Assembly (NCBI GenBank): GCA_958450365.1
Contig: CAUEEP010000727.1
Location: 2,704,501 to 2,768,500 of the forward strand
DNA length: 64,000 nt
Origin: Mesorhabditis belari
Lineage: Eukaryota; Nematoda; Chromadorea; Rhabditida; Rhabditidae
Direction: 5' to 3'
Under the pieces are notes generated by a model that saw only the letters and a program-made list of their open reading frames with translations, did no database searches and was not told the DNA's origin. The position numbers and the translations under genes are program-made. Shown in pieces: positions 12,376 through 32,400 of the stretch (position 1 is its first letter; each line of letters begins with the position of its first letter).

Positions 12376-14327
12376 TTCCCAGTACAGTAACTTCTATTTG
12401 TCTAAAGATAAATTCACTTTTTGTATGCTCTTTTTAACATTTCACCAATTTTAAGACAACCAAATATTGCATTTTTAAGTTAAAAATCTTGAACTTGTAC
12501 TTGTTACCCATTCCACCTTTACTTTCTCATATGGTATGACTCTTTCTTTCCAATTTTTGATGAATGATTTCCCCAAAGTCCTCGAGTTTTCACTTCTCTT
12601 TTTTCTTTTTACCCATCGAGGGTCAGGTGTCAGAGTAAGAGATGCGCAAGTGAGTATCTCCATATTTTGTCATAAATGTCATCCCCGTTTCCCTCCGTCA
12701 TTTTTCCTCACCACCCCACTTTTCCTCTCCACATATTAATGACAGCTGTTTGGCCGTCTCTTTTTGCGTTTTCGAGAGTTGAACCGTTTTGAAAAACGGT
12801 AGTGAATATCGTTTTTCTTGTAGACTTTAGATTATCAATCCATATCTATTTTTCAAGATTTATTTAAGAACAATATTGAAATCAGTTTATCACTGAACCA
12901 ATCTCAAAAGCCAATCGTTTTTCTCAAAGCTTCACTTTAACACCTTGTCTCGAGAATGATTCTTTTCACTAGTTCATCCGTTAGTCTAAATTTTCCGCCA
13001 TTTTCCGGTGAAAATTGTTTACAATTGGCCATAATCCATCGACAAATGTAGAAAAGGGAAAAGAAGAGGAGAAAATAAGCCTCGTTCTCCTTTCAAAAAA
13101 GAATAGGAACAAGGTGAGCATCTGGTAGCGGAATTGAACATTCAACAACACTATCACTGTGCCAACCTTTACCCCAGAAACCAATGTTGAAAACTTAACT
13201 TGAAACTCCCAACAATGTCATCACTATTAGAAATTAGCATATTTGAGTGCTAAAGAAAGATATCCAAATATTGAGACAAAGATTTCATTCACAGATTTCC
13301 TTCCACCAGGAGAAAGGAGGATGGCCCAATTAGGTGGGGGAATGGAAGGGGGAAAGGGGGAGAGTGGCTTCTACGAGATAAGGTTTATGGCCCTATATTG
13401 GCCCCGGGAGGCCGTCCAGGCACAGAACAGATAGACAGAGACACGGGACATTGCACGGAGAGTAGAATGAATGAGATGAGAGAGATGGGGGGCACAAGCT
13501 GACGCACTGTTTTGACTCCTCTCCATTGAATGGTCTATTCTGAAAGATTTGTGCAGAGATAAGGTGAAGATTGGCTTCATTGGGAAATGGTTTTGGTTGA
13601 TACGAATTTTTGTCAGCACTTATGCATCTACCAATCCATGGGTTGGCTCTTAAATGGGGTTTCTCAAGTTTCAAGATGCTTGAAGATATGGGTGATTCTG
13701 CAAATTTGCGTATCTACTTAGCTTACAAGTTTCAAAGTCCATTTTTCAACTGTACAAGTTTCATGAGCCACAAGTTTTCCAAGTTTCTTAAGTAATTTTA
13801 TTCAATTCTTGAACTGTAACCAATCTCAAATAATCGAATAAACTACTTAATCCCAATTGAAAGAGTCACTCGATCAAGCACTCCCAGGTGTTGCATATTC
13901 AAATCAAGTAGAAAGCTGGGAAAGGAGGAGGTTGAAGAATGAGATCAGTGAGCCACATCTGCCTTTTCTGTCATTCATTTCAGCCTCTACCGGTACTCCC
14001 CTTGAACCTTTTATTGAATTGACTGCTGGGTGGAAGGCTAGGTGAATACTTGATGACGGTTGAATGGTCGGCTCCATTCATTGATTAGGTAATGAAACGA
14101 TTTGAGCGGGAATCTGTGAGATATTTGCTTGAATATGGTCAAAGGTAGCATTGGTACGGTTATTTCTCAAATATACTCTTACTCTAACAAAAAGATTTTC
14201 TGCTATAAGGTCCCTATTTGTTTTAAAATTAATTCTCAATAGTTTAAAGATGAACTTTCTTTAGTCTACTGTTTGGTTTACTAATAACTCGCGTAATCAA
14301 CATAGATCTGAACTAGCTATAGTAATC

Positions 14328-14357
14328 ATATAAATACCTAGGTAGGTATTTATATGG
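14328..14357. repeat. Perfect inverted repeat
   Basis: CATATAAATACC and GGTATTTATATG are exact reverse complements separated by only 6 bases (TAGGTA). It is a strong local palindrome in AT-rich DNA with no associated gene. Confidence 0.75.
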
Positions 14358-16884
14358 TTACTTTATATGGCTCATAGTATTGGTCTACCATATCTTAGGA
14401 CTAGATTACTGTAGCTATGACACTGACACTGACACTGTGCGGTACGGTACATCTATGTCATATTTAGGTATGGTACTGTTTGATCTAGAATCTTGATGAA
14501 TACATCGGTACAGCACTTAAAAGTAAGAATTAGATACAGACAAGAATTGAGTTGAGAAAACTTTAAATATATCGCTAAAATTTCAAGAGTACCAATGGTT
14601 TCCCCACTCATTTCCTTCACCTCTACTCAAAGCAGACAGATTTCGTTCACCTGGAGATCTATTGGTGTCCAGATATTCGCGCATCTTCTTGTCCTGTCGT
14701 TCTTTTCTTTTTCTTTGAAAGCATTTGATGGGATCTCATTTTATTTTCCTTTTCCTTTCCTTTTTTCATTCCACCTGCTCATTTTCTTCCTTCATTTCCT
14801 TTTCCAAAAGATTTTGCTCCTCATCGTCAATGGCAGATACAACCGATCAACTCTTCCAATTAAATGGGGTCATCCCATTGATCTGGCTTGTCATCTAGAA
14901 TTGTTTTCGAGATTTGTCCAATGGGATGAGACTCACTGTTAATCTATTGCCAAACCACTTACAGTATTTCTTTTCATTCTCTAAACTTTTACAGTAGGCA
15001 AGCTAAAGTTAGGTATTTGTACCAGAAGGCTCCATTTATTCGATTTTAAAACTTAAACTTAAAAGTTTGGGCAACCGTAGACCTGTAATTTACTTCTATA
15101 CTGTATTTTTGTTCTGTACAAGTTTAACTAATCTCTTTTAGCCCCAAGACTTTATTAAGTGTCGAAGCTTGAGTACTGCTCCTCCACTAATCCCGCCCCC
15201 CTTTCACCAAGTCCCCCTTCTCGGTGTCGAAGGTGGAGAGGAAACTCCGCCCCTTCCTTGGCCTCATCTTTGTCCCCTTTCCCTCCTTGCCACCTTCTAG
15301 TGACAGATGGGGTTTCTTCTCTTCTTCTGGATCTTCCCATTCACTCACACAATCATTCCATTTGCATCCTCATCTTCTACCAGGTTCCATTCTTTCCTAT
15401 TCTGTTTTTGATCGCAATATTATTGATCGCTCTTTGACAAGTTTAAAATTCACCAAACATTTCCAAGCTTAAGCCAGTCTATCTTCTTCTGATCCTCTGA
15501 TCTAGATTGAAAAACCAAATCTCACTCAAGTTTGACACCTCTTTTGTCTCTAAAAGTTCGATTTACATCTCAATTGCTAACAATTAGACTCAAGGAATCC
15601 ACCAAAAAAAGGTTTCGCAAAAGAAACTGGAGAAAAAGCCTGAAATGAAAAAAAGGCTCTAGGTGAAATCAGGGGTGAAAACCTGCCTTTCCTTTGTCTT
15701 TTATCCGTTTTTCCCTTTGCAATCTCGATCATCACGCAATCACCACCTGAAAACTCACCCCGACACTTTCCCCTCCCGCGATCATCAAGGAGTTTTTTTT
15801 GTCCGGATTCTCCATTTTACAAATCCAAATTTTTAAATCCTTCAAAAAGTTACAGCTTTATTTTAATCTGCGATTAGTTCAGCAATTTATTTTTCAAATC
15901 CAGACTTTTTGCTGCTTTCAAACTTTCAAATTCTCCAAATCTTATCTGATGGCCAAATATTTTGCGAGTCTTGTTTTTCATCTTTCCCTTTCGACAAAAT
16001 TATTTTCGTCGCCTTTAAATGATTTTGAATATTTGGATAGTTCAATGATATTCAATGATCATCCATTTTCACATCCCATGTTATTCCCCATCAATATATT
16101 TGTTCCCTTATCTGTCGATCACTGATTCACCGATTTGCTTGCCGTGTCTTCAAGAGAGATATTCCATTAGTTTTCCTTTTTTTCTCCAATCACCTGACAA
16201 ATATTTGAAATAAAAAAAGGAAAAATTCTATTTACTTTTAGAAATTAGAATTCAGAATTTAGAAACTTTAGAGATTAGATCTAAAGCAAGAAATGATCTT
16301 GACTTTAGATATTGAGATCTATTTTGAGAGCATTGAGATCGGTTATTCTAAACCAATATCTTGATAAGTTACATAAGTAGTACCATAGCATGACCAGTTA
16401 AATCCTAGTTTATCAAAACGTTATCAATATATTGAGGAATTCAGGCTTAATTTAGCTACTGTATTTCATTCTATGTAAACCCTGGATACAGTTTACCTGT
16501 TTACCCATTTTAAAGTTACAAAAGTAGTGCATTTATCCCTGCTAGATTTTCATTTACCTTAAAAATCTCAACAATAATAAATTCTTTCTTCCATTTCCCC
16601 AAATCCAAATCACCTTTCTGTTATTTTTCTCTACAAACTCAGGTCGTACCCTTTCCCCGAATCGAATTCCCCTCCCCTACACGTGTTTTCAATCGTCTCC
16701 TCCTTTCCAAAATGCCGGTGTGACATCTCTTCAGCACCACATGTTTATCCATTCTCTTCACACACCTTGACACCTTTTCAATAACTTTTCTGTTTAAGAT
16801 TTCTAGATAAACTAAGGATTTAAGAAACGAGGAAAAAAAAAAGGAAAAGCCCTGGGAACGATTGTAATTCGACCTGTCTTCATT

Positions 16885-17035
16885 TCTGGAGAAGAGGGAG
16901 TCCCCAGGTGGGAAGGGAATGAGAGAACGGGGAAGGGGGTACGGTGGGGTGGAGGAGAGGAGACCCCTCGAGGTCCCGCCCCTCCCTCCTCTTGTCTCTC
17001 ATCGCTCAGGTAGCCCCCATCTCCTGGTCATCATA
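16885..17035. promoter_or_regulatory. zag-1: GC-rich island just upstream of zag-1
   Basis: About 360-500 bp before the zag-1 ATG the base composition shifts abruptly to GC-rich purine then pyrimidine runs, with a CAGGTG box at 16905, a CCCGCCCCT box near 16976 and a CTCGAG palindrome. In otherwise AT-rich DNA this is a plausible promoter or proximal enhancer. That role is inferred; no initiator or TATA box is evident. Confidence 0.4.
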
Positions 17036-17395
17036 GGAAATAGGAATCGTCCTTTTAGCGTCTAATCAACCATTTGAACTATAGTTTAAATCTTTATCTA
17101 AATCTTTATCCTTCTAAATCTTTAAGATGCGTATTGATTTTGACTATTGTAGAACTATTAGATTATTAGATCAAAGTCAGCGTTTTACATGCATTTTTGC
17201 AGCCTTTTCTCAACCGATACTGTAGTCTCTAATCTTTTATCTAAATTTGAATTAATTTTAAATCCCTTACATTCTTTTGTTAGCAGTTTTAAGCTGTGTT
17301 TGATTCTTGAACTTTTCTGAATTTTGTACTTGATTATTTATTAAATTTTTTTTTCAATCTTTTCTCATTTTCAGGCTAAAATTTCTCCGTCAACA

Positions 17396-24616
<7,221 letters not shown>

Positions 24617-26426
24617 AAGCTGCTGTAACCAGAAAAGGTACCGCAAAGGAACTTTAACTGTAAGAGCTCGCCTATCGGTCAAATAGAAAGGACAGCTGAA
24701 TGCTCTAGTGTCACCGTCTTCTATTTCCCTATTGCGCACAAACTTTGACCGATAAGCGTACTGTAACGGTACTTTTACAAAAGCTTTCCCGGAATTTCAA
24801 CCCAAATATCCGCTCAAATTTCTACCCAGTCTTTCCCAAATCTCGACAAATTTATTTCCCGGAATATGCTCAGATTTTTGTTGTTTTTTTATTACTTTTT
24901 GCTACAGTATGCCTCCAACTTGCCAGGTTGTATTATAGAAAAAAAATGCATGTGTTTTCTCTTTTCCGATATTCGATTTGCTGTGATTTTTCTTTTTATC
25001 TAAGAAGCTCTTGCAAATTCATCGATTTTCTCGTCAAAACTCTCAATAATATGTGCAATTCGATTTCCACAGAAACGCTAGTGATCTGGCGTACCTTTTT
25101 TTTGTCTTAGAAAGTTTTTTAAAGGGAAAATTTTCAGCTATTCAACTGAATGACTTATTTTCAGGAAATGGCTTAGCTGAATATCTTATTTATCTTATTC
25201 TTAGTAAAATAGATGAGAATAAAAGTCTAGAAGTTTCGAATATTCAATTGAATATCAAGAAAAGGTTAGTTTAGTGAATATTTTACCGAGGAAAAGGCTT
25301 ATTTAGCTGAATATTTACATGCAAAAGATCAGTGCAAATTTGCATGCCATAGGCCAAAATGATACTGTAAGATTTATTGCTTAAATTGATGCCAAATAAA
25401 AAGCACAACTGCATATTCTAGATTTATAGTTTTTCGACCGTAACTTTCCTTCTATTAGGCACTAATTTCGACGGATAAGAATGAGACGAATTTAGAGTAT
25501 TTTTTTGAATTTTTCAATGAGACAAATTTACGAGATTTTTTCCAAATTTTAACATCGAAAATCGTCTCAAAATTTGCGAAATCGATACGCCAAATCCCTT
25601 GCGTTTCCGCTTTTATTGGTCGCTATTTCAGAAAAAGATATGCAGGTTTTAAATGTTTGTTTGTTTTTTTACTACATGGACAATTTGTGATTCGCTATGA
25701 TAGTCCATTTTGTTTTGTTTTTTTGTTTTTCGAATTTTGTTTCTCTGAATGATTGTTTTGCAGCTGCTGAAATGGTGCTTTGATGTAAATAGAAAACATT
25801 TGAAATTTCCGTGCGTTTTACATTTAATCTTTCAATTTCGTATGCTTGTTTACGGTATTTGGTAGTACTGTACGCATTTCCCACATTCGCTTTTTGCTCT
25901 ACTCTCATTTTCTCTTCCAAAACTCAGAGTCTACCGGTGCTTCGCTTTCATTTAAAAAGGCAATTTGCATACAAAAGTTTGCATTTAAATTACCCCCGTT
26001 TTCTTCTTCGCCAATCAACCAATCATGGACCAAACGAACGCTAGCCAATTCAGTGTGCCAAATTCCTTGCGTTTACCTTGAAAGATTTGCATTTAACCAA
26101 TCTATTCATTTTCCTTATTTTTGTGTTTCGCTTTTGTGTGCAATAAAATATTCTTGAAAAAAAAGAACAAACAATTTCCAAATTACAATAAAAACAACTT
26201 AAAATTAATCAAAATTAATCAAGAAAAAGACCTGTATTCAATGTCAAAAAAGAAAAAAGAATAGATAAATAAAGAGAAAAAAAAATGAGCAAGCTAAGGT
26301 ACATTGGATTTCAATATGAATACTTTCAGTTTCCAGGGAACTTTTTAAGATCTGAGTATCATTTCAAAAGAAAACAAAGTTTTTTTGTTTAATCACACCT
26401 AATTATAATATCGGAATTGATCAATT
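24617..26426. other. Tail-to-tail intergenic region between zag-1 and the MAM gene
   Basis: No coding exon is apparent. The region probably holds the zag-1 3' UTR; AT-rich AATAAA-like signals occur, for example near 25395 and 26140. CCAAATTCCTTGCGTTT at about 26055 recurs at 35840 and, with changes, at 25592, suggesting a diffuse repeat. Nothing else is recognisable. Confidence 0.45.
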
Positions 26427-29400
26427 TCATTGATCATCTTCGATTTCCAATGGAAGAAGTTGTGGGCATTGTGGATGAGGGAAATGAATCGAATCGAGGC
26501 CACACCGACCCGACCACTCGCCTGTGTTTACACACTCGAATGTAATCTGAAATTGATTTATATTCGGCTATTGTTCTTTAAAAATCAGTAGATAACCTAG
26601 ATTTTTCGATATAGAAAAGATATAGAAAGTATAAGAAATAGATAGAGTAAAAAGACTGGCTACGAAAGTTTCTGAAAGCTAACACGCTTTGCGAACGGTC
26701 TACTGAAGATTACATGATGGAAATGTTAAAATGCATTCAAATTGATGCATTGCAGTGGACCTGTTTAGTGTTCGCTGGACAGATCACTGTGTGTGCAATC
26801 CATTTCCGGTGTCCTCTCTTCACTCCCTCTTCTGTTGAAAATGGGCAAAAATCGTCACAGCACATCCGCAGACGAAGCTAAAGTCAATCATAGATTTGAA
26901 GATTCTAGATTTAACAATAGATTTTAATAATATAGTGATAGAACAATTGTAAAAGTGGAAGAAAATTCTACAACCATTCTTGTCGCTTCCCAGGCCAAAA
27001 ATCGAACGGAGATCGGGATTCGTTTTGTGATCTGAAAGAGTTTTATTTGATTAGAGATAAGCTTTCTTTTAAATATCTTACAAATAGAAATGAATGGAAA
27101 AGCCTAAAAGAAAGAATCTCAATTCAATTGAAATTACCCGAGTTGTGAGTGTTGCCACTTGACTCCCGTTCACGTACGCTCCAGCAAAATGGGTGTTAAT
27201 CGATGAGAAAACGGCTGTAATCGCTTTGTTTTTTTTAAATAAAGTTGACAATTTTTGACTTAAATAGTGAATCTATGACATTTCAAGAAGAAACCCAACA
27301 ATTTCTCTCCATCGCTTTCGCTCTATCAGGTCTTCCGCCAACATTTTTCCACGATCGAATCGAGAATTCCTCTTCTCTTTTATGTCTTCTAAAGAATTTA
27401 AAGTATATTTATTACCGCCATATTATTTATTACATTATTCATTTATTTCAAACCTCTCAAATTCGTCGAGTTGATCAGCGGAGGATTCCCAATTGCAGAG
27501 ATCGCCTAGAATAAAAGATATTTAAGACTATTTCAGGCTCCTATAAAACTTCTATAAACTTTGATCTGATAGTGAGACAAAGCTAGACTCCAATCCTAGC
27601 TTCCGGATTGTCCTAAGCTTGATTAAGTCAGATCAATCTATTAGACTATCCAACTCTTTTTGTTCCTTTTCATACTTCCGTTTAAAATCAACAAATGCCC
27701 CAATTGAACTATGGTTTATTTCATTAGAAACGCCAATTATTTTTCTGCACAATAACATAAAAACGATTTTAGAAATGTCTTATTTCTAGACTTTTTTTAG
27801 AGCATAAAGTCGGGTAGTCAAAAAAGGCCTGATGATGCTTGATGACCCCTTAGCTAAGAAAACCTATCTTGGTGTCAATAGATAAAAGATAGAGCACAAA
27901 AAGTTTGGTGTATAGCTAAGTTTTCAGAGAAATTCATTCGCCCAATTTCCTCGTAGAGGTTTTTATCGATTTTTACGAAAAGCACTTTTTCACACTCCCA
28001 AATTTGCTTGAAAGTGAACCCCAGTTGACCTAGAAAAGATGGGAAATTAAGCAATAAACACTTTTTATTTAGAAAAAACAATAGGTTAGTTGGGTGAATT
28101 TGTCATTTTTCAAAAGAAACTATAAAAAGGAAAAGAAAAGACTTTCTGGAAAGCCTAATAGTGATCTGGTCGACCATAGATGTTCTAAACTAGAATTTTT
28201 GAAGTCAGAGCAGGCCAGGCCCAGCTGGAGTTGGCTTTTATTTGGCTTTTCAGTTTTTTGACCTGATTTTGGACTAGCTGGAGCTCCCTGGTCAGAGTTT
28301 TGGCTTAGTTTTGGTTTGGTTGTAGTTTGTCTAACCTTTCTCAAAATCGCACTCAATCTGTTGGCACATTTCGAGGATTTCACTTGGATCGGGCTTTGAG
28401 CTAAAATTTCATTGGCTAAGTTTTCATTTCTCGATTAGCCGCTGAGTGGTTAGGAGTCTTGCCTCCTAGCTGGAAGGTAACTGGTATCCCAGCCGATAGA
28501 AAATTTCGCTCTTTTTCTCATAAACAGGTGCTTTTTCTCTGCAACATCTTTACGGCAGTGTATTTGTTTTTGTTGCATTATTCATGTTGAATAAAAGTTG
28601 AATCAACTTTTCATTACCTTCTGATCTTGACAGCTTTCGGTTTCTCGACATTTTCTAAATATAAAAGTAAAATAATTTTCCGATTTGATTCGAACCAATC
28701 TCTCTTTCCGTTTCTTCAGATTTCTCTCTCGAGTCGCCGTGTCGAATCTTTTTTACGTTTTCAGTCTGAATAACATTTCAAGGTTAAAAACTGGTTTTAC
28801 AGCTAAATAGCTGAATAACTTTAAGTTAATAAGTTTAAAATATTCAATTGATACCGTTTTATGATTGTTCGCCATTTTGAGGGGTCCTTTTCTCCGTCCC
28901 GTTTCCTCACTTTGCGACGATTCTCCGCGAAGGCTAATGATTTTTGCATTTCTGAAATTTCCATCAAAAAATCTCCATTTTATAACCCAATCTTTTCTCT
29001 CAAACCTTTCATCAATTCCTTTCCGATTCTGTACTTTTAACAATCGCGCAAAAAGAGGATTCGTCGTTTGACCGCTTGGTCGATTATTCAATTTTCTTCT
29101 TGGCCTTCTCCCAAAAAACTCCGGATCGGTTTCCTGAAATATTTAATATAGTTTTAGATAATTTATTGTACTTCCAATTGGATACTGTAGCTATACAAAA
29201 GTCGTCTTTTTTTAAAAAAACTCTTACCACAAAGCCCCGCTCGACGGCTGTGTCGAGGGTGTCCGTCGACGGGTTGAATACCGGAGCCTAAACGGAATAT
29301 GATACTTAAAAGATATTGTATATTATATGGTAAATTAATATATTTAATGCAAAAGGCTTCCCCCACCTGGAAACTCTCCCTTACGGCCGGCCATCTTGTC

Positions 29401-32400
29401 TCGAACATTTGACTCGGTGGATTACTGACACGAGAACGAGACACTTGACGGATTTGATCTTTTCTAAATATTGCAAATAATATGTCGGGTATATAGTCAA
29501 TTCGTTTAGTGTACAAATTGTACTATTTTATAGAACAAACCTCTCTTGTTTCGGTGCGCTTTTCGGTATTCGGTGTTGTCTGAAAGTTTATCGATCAATA
29601 CAAAGACATTAGCTAATAGTTTTCAGTATTAAAACAAAAGACAATAAAAAAATGAGAACTCACGCTCTTTTGATGGTTTCTTTTAAAGCATGTCGCTGAG
29701 CTTCGATGAGAATCAAAATTCTTGATCGATCCTCGAAAAGTCTTGATAGAATGAGGAGACGACGAAGGCGGCTGAAAGGAAAAGAACCTTTTCGTCCAAC
29801 ATATTGCAATGTCATCAAAGTGTCGGCTAATACCTTACTTTAAAGTTGATTCACACCTTTAATATATGCGCAAAAAGGTAATGAACTCCATTGGCTAACG
29901 TTACTTTTAGATTTATTTCTCAAATCTCACTCACCGTTTCCCAAGCAGGATATTCTTTGCGTGTCGATCCAGATCTTTCTTTGATAGAATTCTCTAAAAG
30001 TTTATTATTATTTAAATTCGTTCTGTTTTTACCTCAATCCTTTGATCATCAGCCGCTCTCAATCTCTCACTCAATGGTCCCTTCTCCCAAAGATCCATCA
30101 AAGCCGTGATCTCTATTTCAATCTGAATTCAATTTTCTTAAAATTTAACAAAATATCCAATACTCCTTTTGGATCATTCCACGGTAAATCTTTCTTTTCA
30201 TTCGCTTCTTCTTTAGCACTTTTCGGGATGAATTGTGATGTCCATGTGAGTGGAGCTTTTGGTGGGGGTGGTTGGGTCTGGAAGGCTTTTATCAATCACT
30301 GTTTTTGTATTATGAAAACGGTTAAAACTAGTATAGTACGGTGAATATTGTCTATTAAATTGTCAGGATGAATTGTGATGTCCATGTGAGTGGGGCTTTT
30401 GGTGGGGGTGGTTGAAAAGCCTTGTTCTTAATCTTAAACAAACCCTCGATTTCCAAGCAATCGTAATCGGGTTATTCGTCGTAACAAATGAAGTAGAGAA
30501 CTCGATTTCCTCCTCAAAAGGTTTTTCAGTGGTTGTAGTTGGCGGTGTGTTTGTTGTCGTTGTTGTTGTTGAAGTAGTTGTAGTGGTTGTTGTAGTCGTT
30601 GTCGTTTTTGTAGTCGTTGTCGACCTCAACGGTGTCTTGTTCTTCGCAAAAATCCTATTCCTAATCGATTTTCCCCGTGTGGTGGTGGTCAATGTGGTCG
30701 TTGTTGTGGTTATTGATCTCTCCGTTGTCGTTGTTGTTTGCACTTTTGGAATGAATTGCACATTCGAGAAAGTCGTGGTTCGTTCCTCCTAAATTCTTAC
30801 TTTAAAAAGGAATTTATTACTTATAAAACCATTCGATCTATTTCCGATTCAGGGATCTTCATGTCGGGTGCAGAAATCTCCTCAAACTCTGCGTCATTCT
30901 CGAAATCGGCCCATCCAGACGGCGGGGAAATGGGCTAAATTTAAGTTAGTCTTTTGGAAAGCCAATGATAATTGCTAATTTTCAAATTTAGATATCTTTT
31001 GATATTTGAAACTTAGAATAACTCATGTTAACTTAAACTACAGAACTTGACTTGATTTATAAATTTTTTTTCCTCTTATCTAGTCCGTTTTCTAAAAGAT
31101 ATGCTTTAGAGAAAGCTACCGTAATTAGGCTGCTTTGAAAATTTCAAATTTGGACAATTAAGTCAATTTAGTGTAGTGTAATGTAGTGTAGCTCGTATAC
31201 CCTAATCTATTTTCTCCATCAAAATGATTACTGTAGATGAATTACTTTAGCCTTTTGCTACAGTAATCCAGAAACAAATGGATTATTGTAGCCTAGGCTT
31301 TTTAGAAAGGACAGTAGTCTATTGTCATTAGCCTATTTGAAATTTCGACTTTAAACAAAACTATGGAAATTTTTGGTCAATCAACGTGTTTATAGCCTAC
31401 ACATCCAACAGCCTTATTTACCAGTTTTCCCTTTTATGACCCGCAATATTACTTTTGCCAGGATATCACAGAAATAATCCTCTCAAATCTGTTCAAAAGA
31501 AAATGTTGCGATTTTCGATTGAAGAAAAAGAAAGTGAAAAGGGATTAGGGAATCAGATGATAAAATTGCAATTTGTAGTCGCTGAGTGATGCGTCAGAGC
31601 TGTTGGAAAGTTGTTGGAATAAGTTGAAAACATTTTCGAAAAAAACTAGAGTTTCGTTTTTTAAACAAAGTTCTCCATGCGTTTGGTGGATGATTTGGAA
31701 AAGTGCCATAATCCTTTTCAGATTCTGCCTACTTACTTTAGTAGTTTTTCCATTCAATGCAAAGTGGTTTTTGGGATCATAGGGCAAAGGAGAATGAGGG
31801 ACAAAGGAGAAGGTATGGTGCTTTTCCAAATTATCCACCTTTTAGCAAACGTATCACCGTATTAAATTACCGTTTGAAAGATTGTATGCGATGAGAAGGC
31901 CCGGGCTCTCGACAAAGGTCCGAGGGGTTTTTTGAATGAATTCGATTTGTGTATCGAATCGTGATTGAATTGACTGATGGATAGAAGTTGCTGTGTTTCC
32001 TCTAATCCATCTCCATCCTTTTCCCCGTTTTCCTCATTTCTCTCCTCGTTTTGCATTGTGCTTTGCCATTTCTCGCGCAACTCGTCGTACTTCTCGCGAA
32101 CCTGTGAATTTTTGATATTTGATTTTGATTTTTTCATTTATCATTTTTAGACTATAATTTGATGCACTCGTCTCTCCACTTTCTAGAAAATTAACAAATT
32201 TACGGGTAAACTTTTTCCTGGGTATAGTGACGAATTGGGCATAATCATCCCGGAAGGCCGGCTCGATCCCTCACCGCTTCCTTTACAGATCAAAAAAGGA
32301 ACACCTATCTATCGGGAACGTTTGCCAGAAGGCGAGCGACAAAGAACGCCTTGCCAGTCATTTACTTTTTTTCTTTTACTTTGTATGTGCTACAAAACGA

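Larger units (their letters stand above)
4478..17395. other. Long gene-free region upstream of zag-1
   Basis: No exon series was found across 12.9 kb. The DNA alternates AT-rich stretches with islands of purine or pyrimidine runs and higher GC, near 5160-5530, 7050-7310, 7860-8030, 9360-9600, 10400-10560, 13240-14050, 14600-14900, 15160-15380 and 16600-17040. About a dozen CACCTG/CAGGTG sites occur (for example 4624, 6215, 7879, 7995, 10506, 12624, 13885, 14648, 14772, 15744, 16191, 16905). It also contains a hairpin element at 9812-9992 and TACTGTA-rich segments. It is best read as the regulatory domain of zag-1, an inference from position and motif content. Confidence 0.5.

Noticed and set aside
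15155..15472. Three overlapping frames on both strands
   Set aside because: All are translations of the same CCT/TCC-rich tract; none has exon-type edges.
30412..30792. Plus-strand Val-rich frame of 126 residues
   Set aside because: It is the antisense reading of the Thr-rich exon of the MAM-domain gene.
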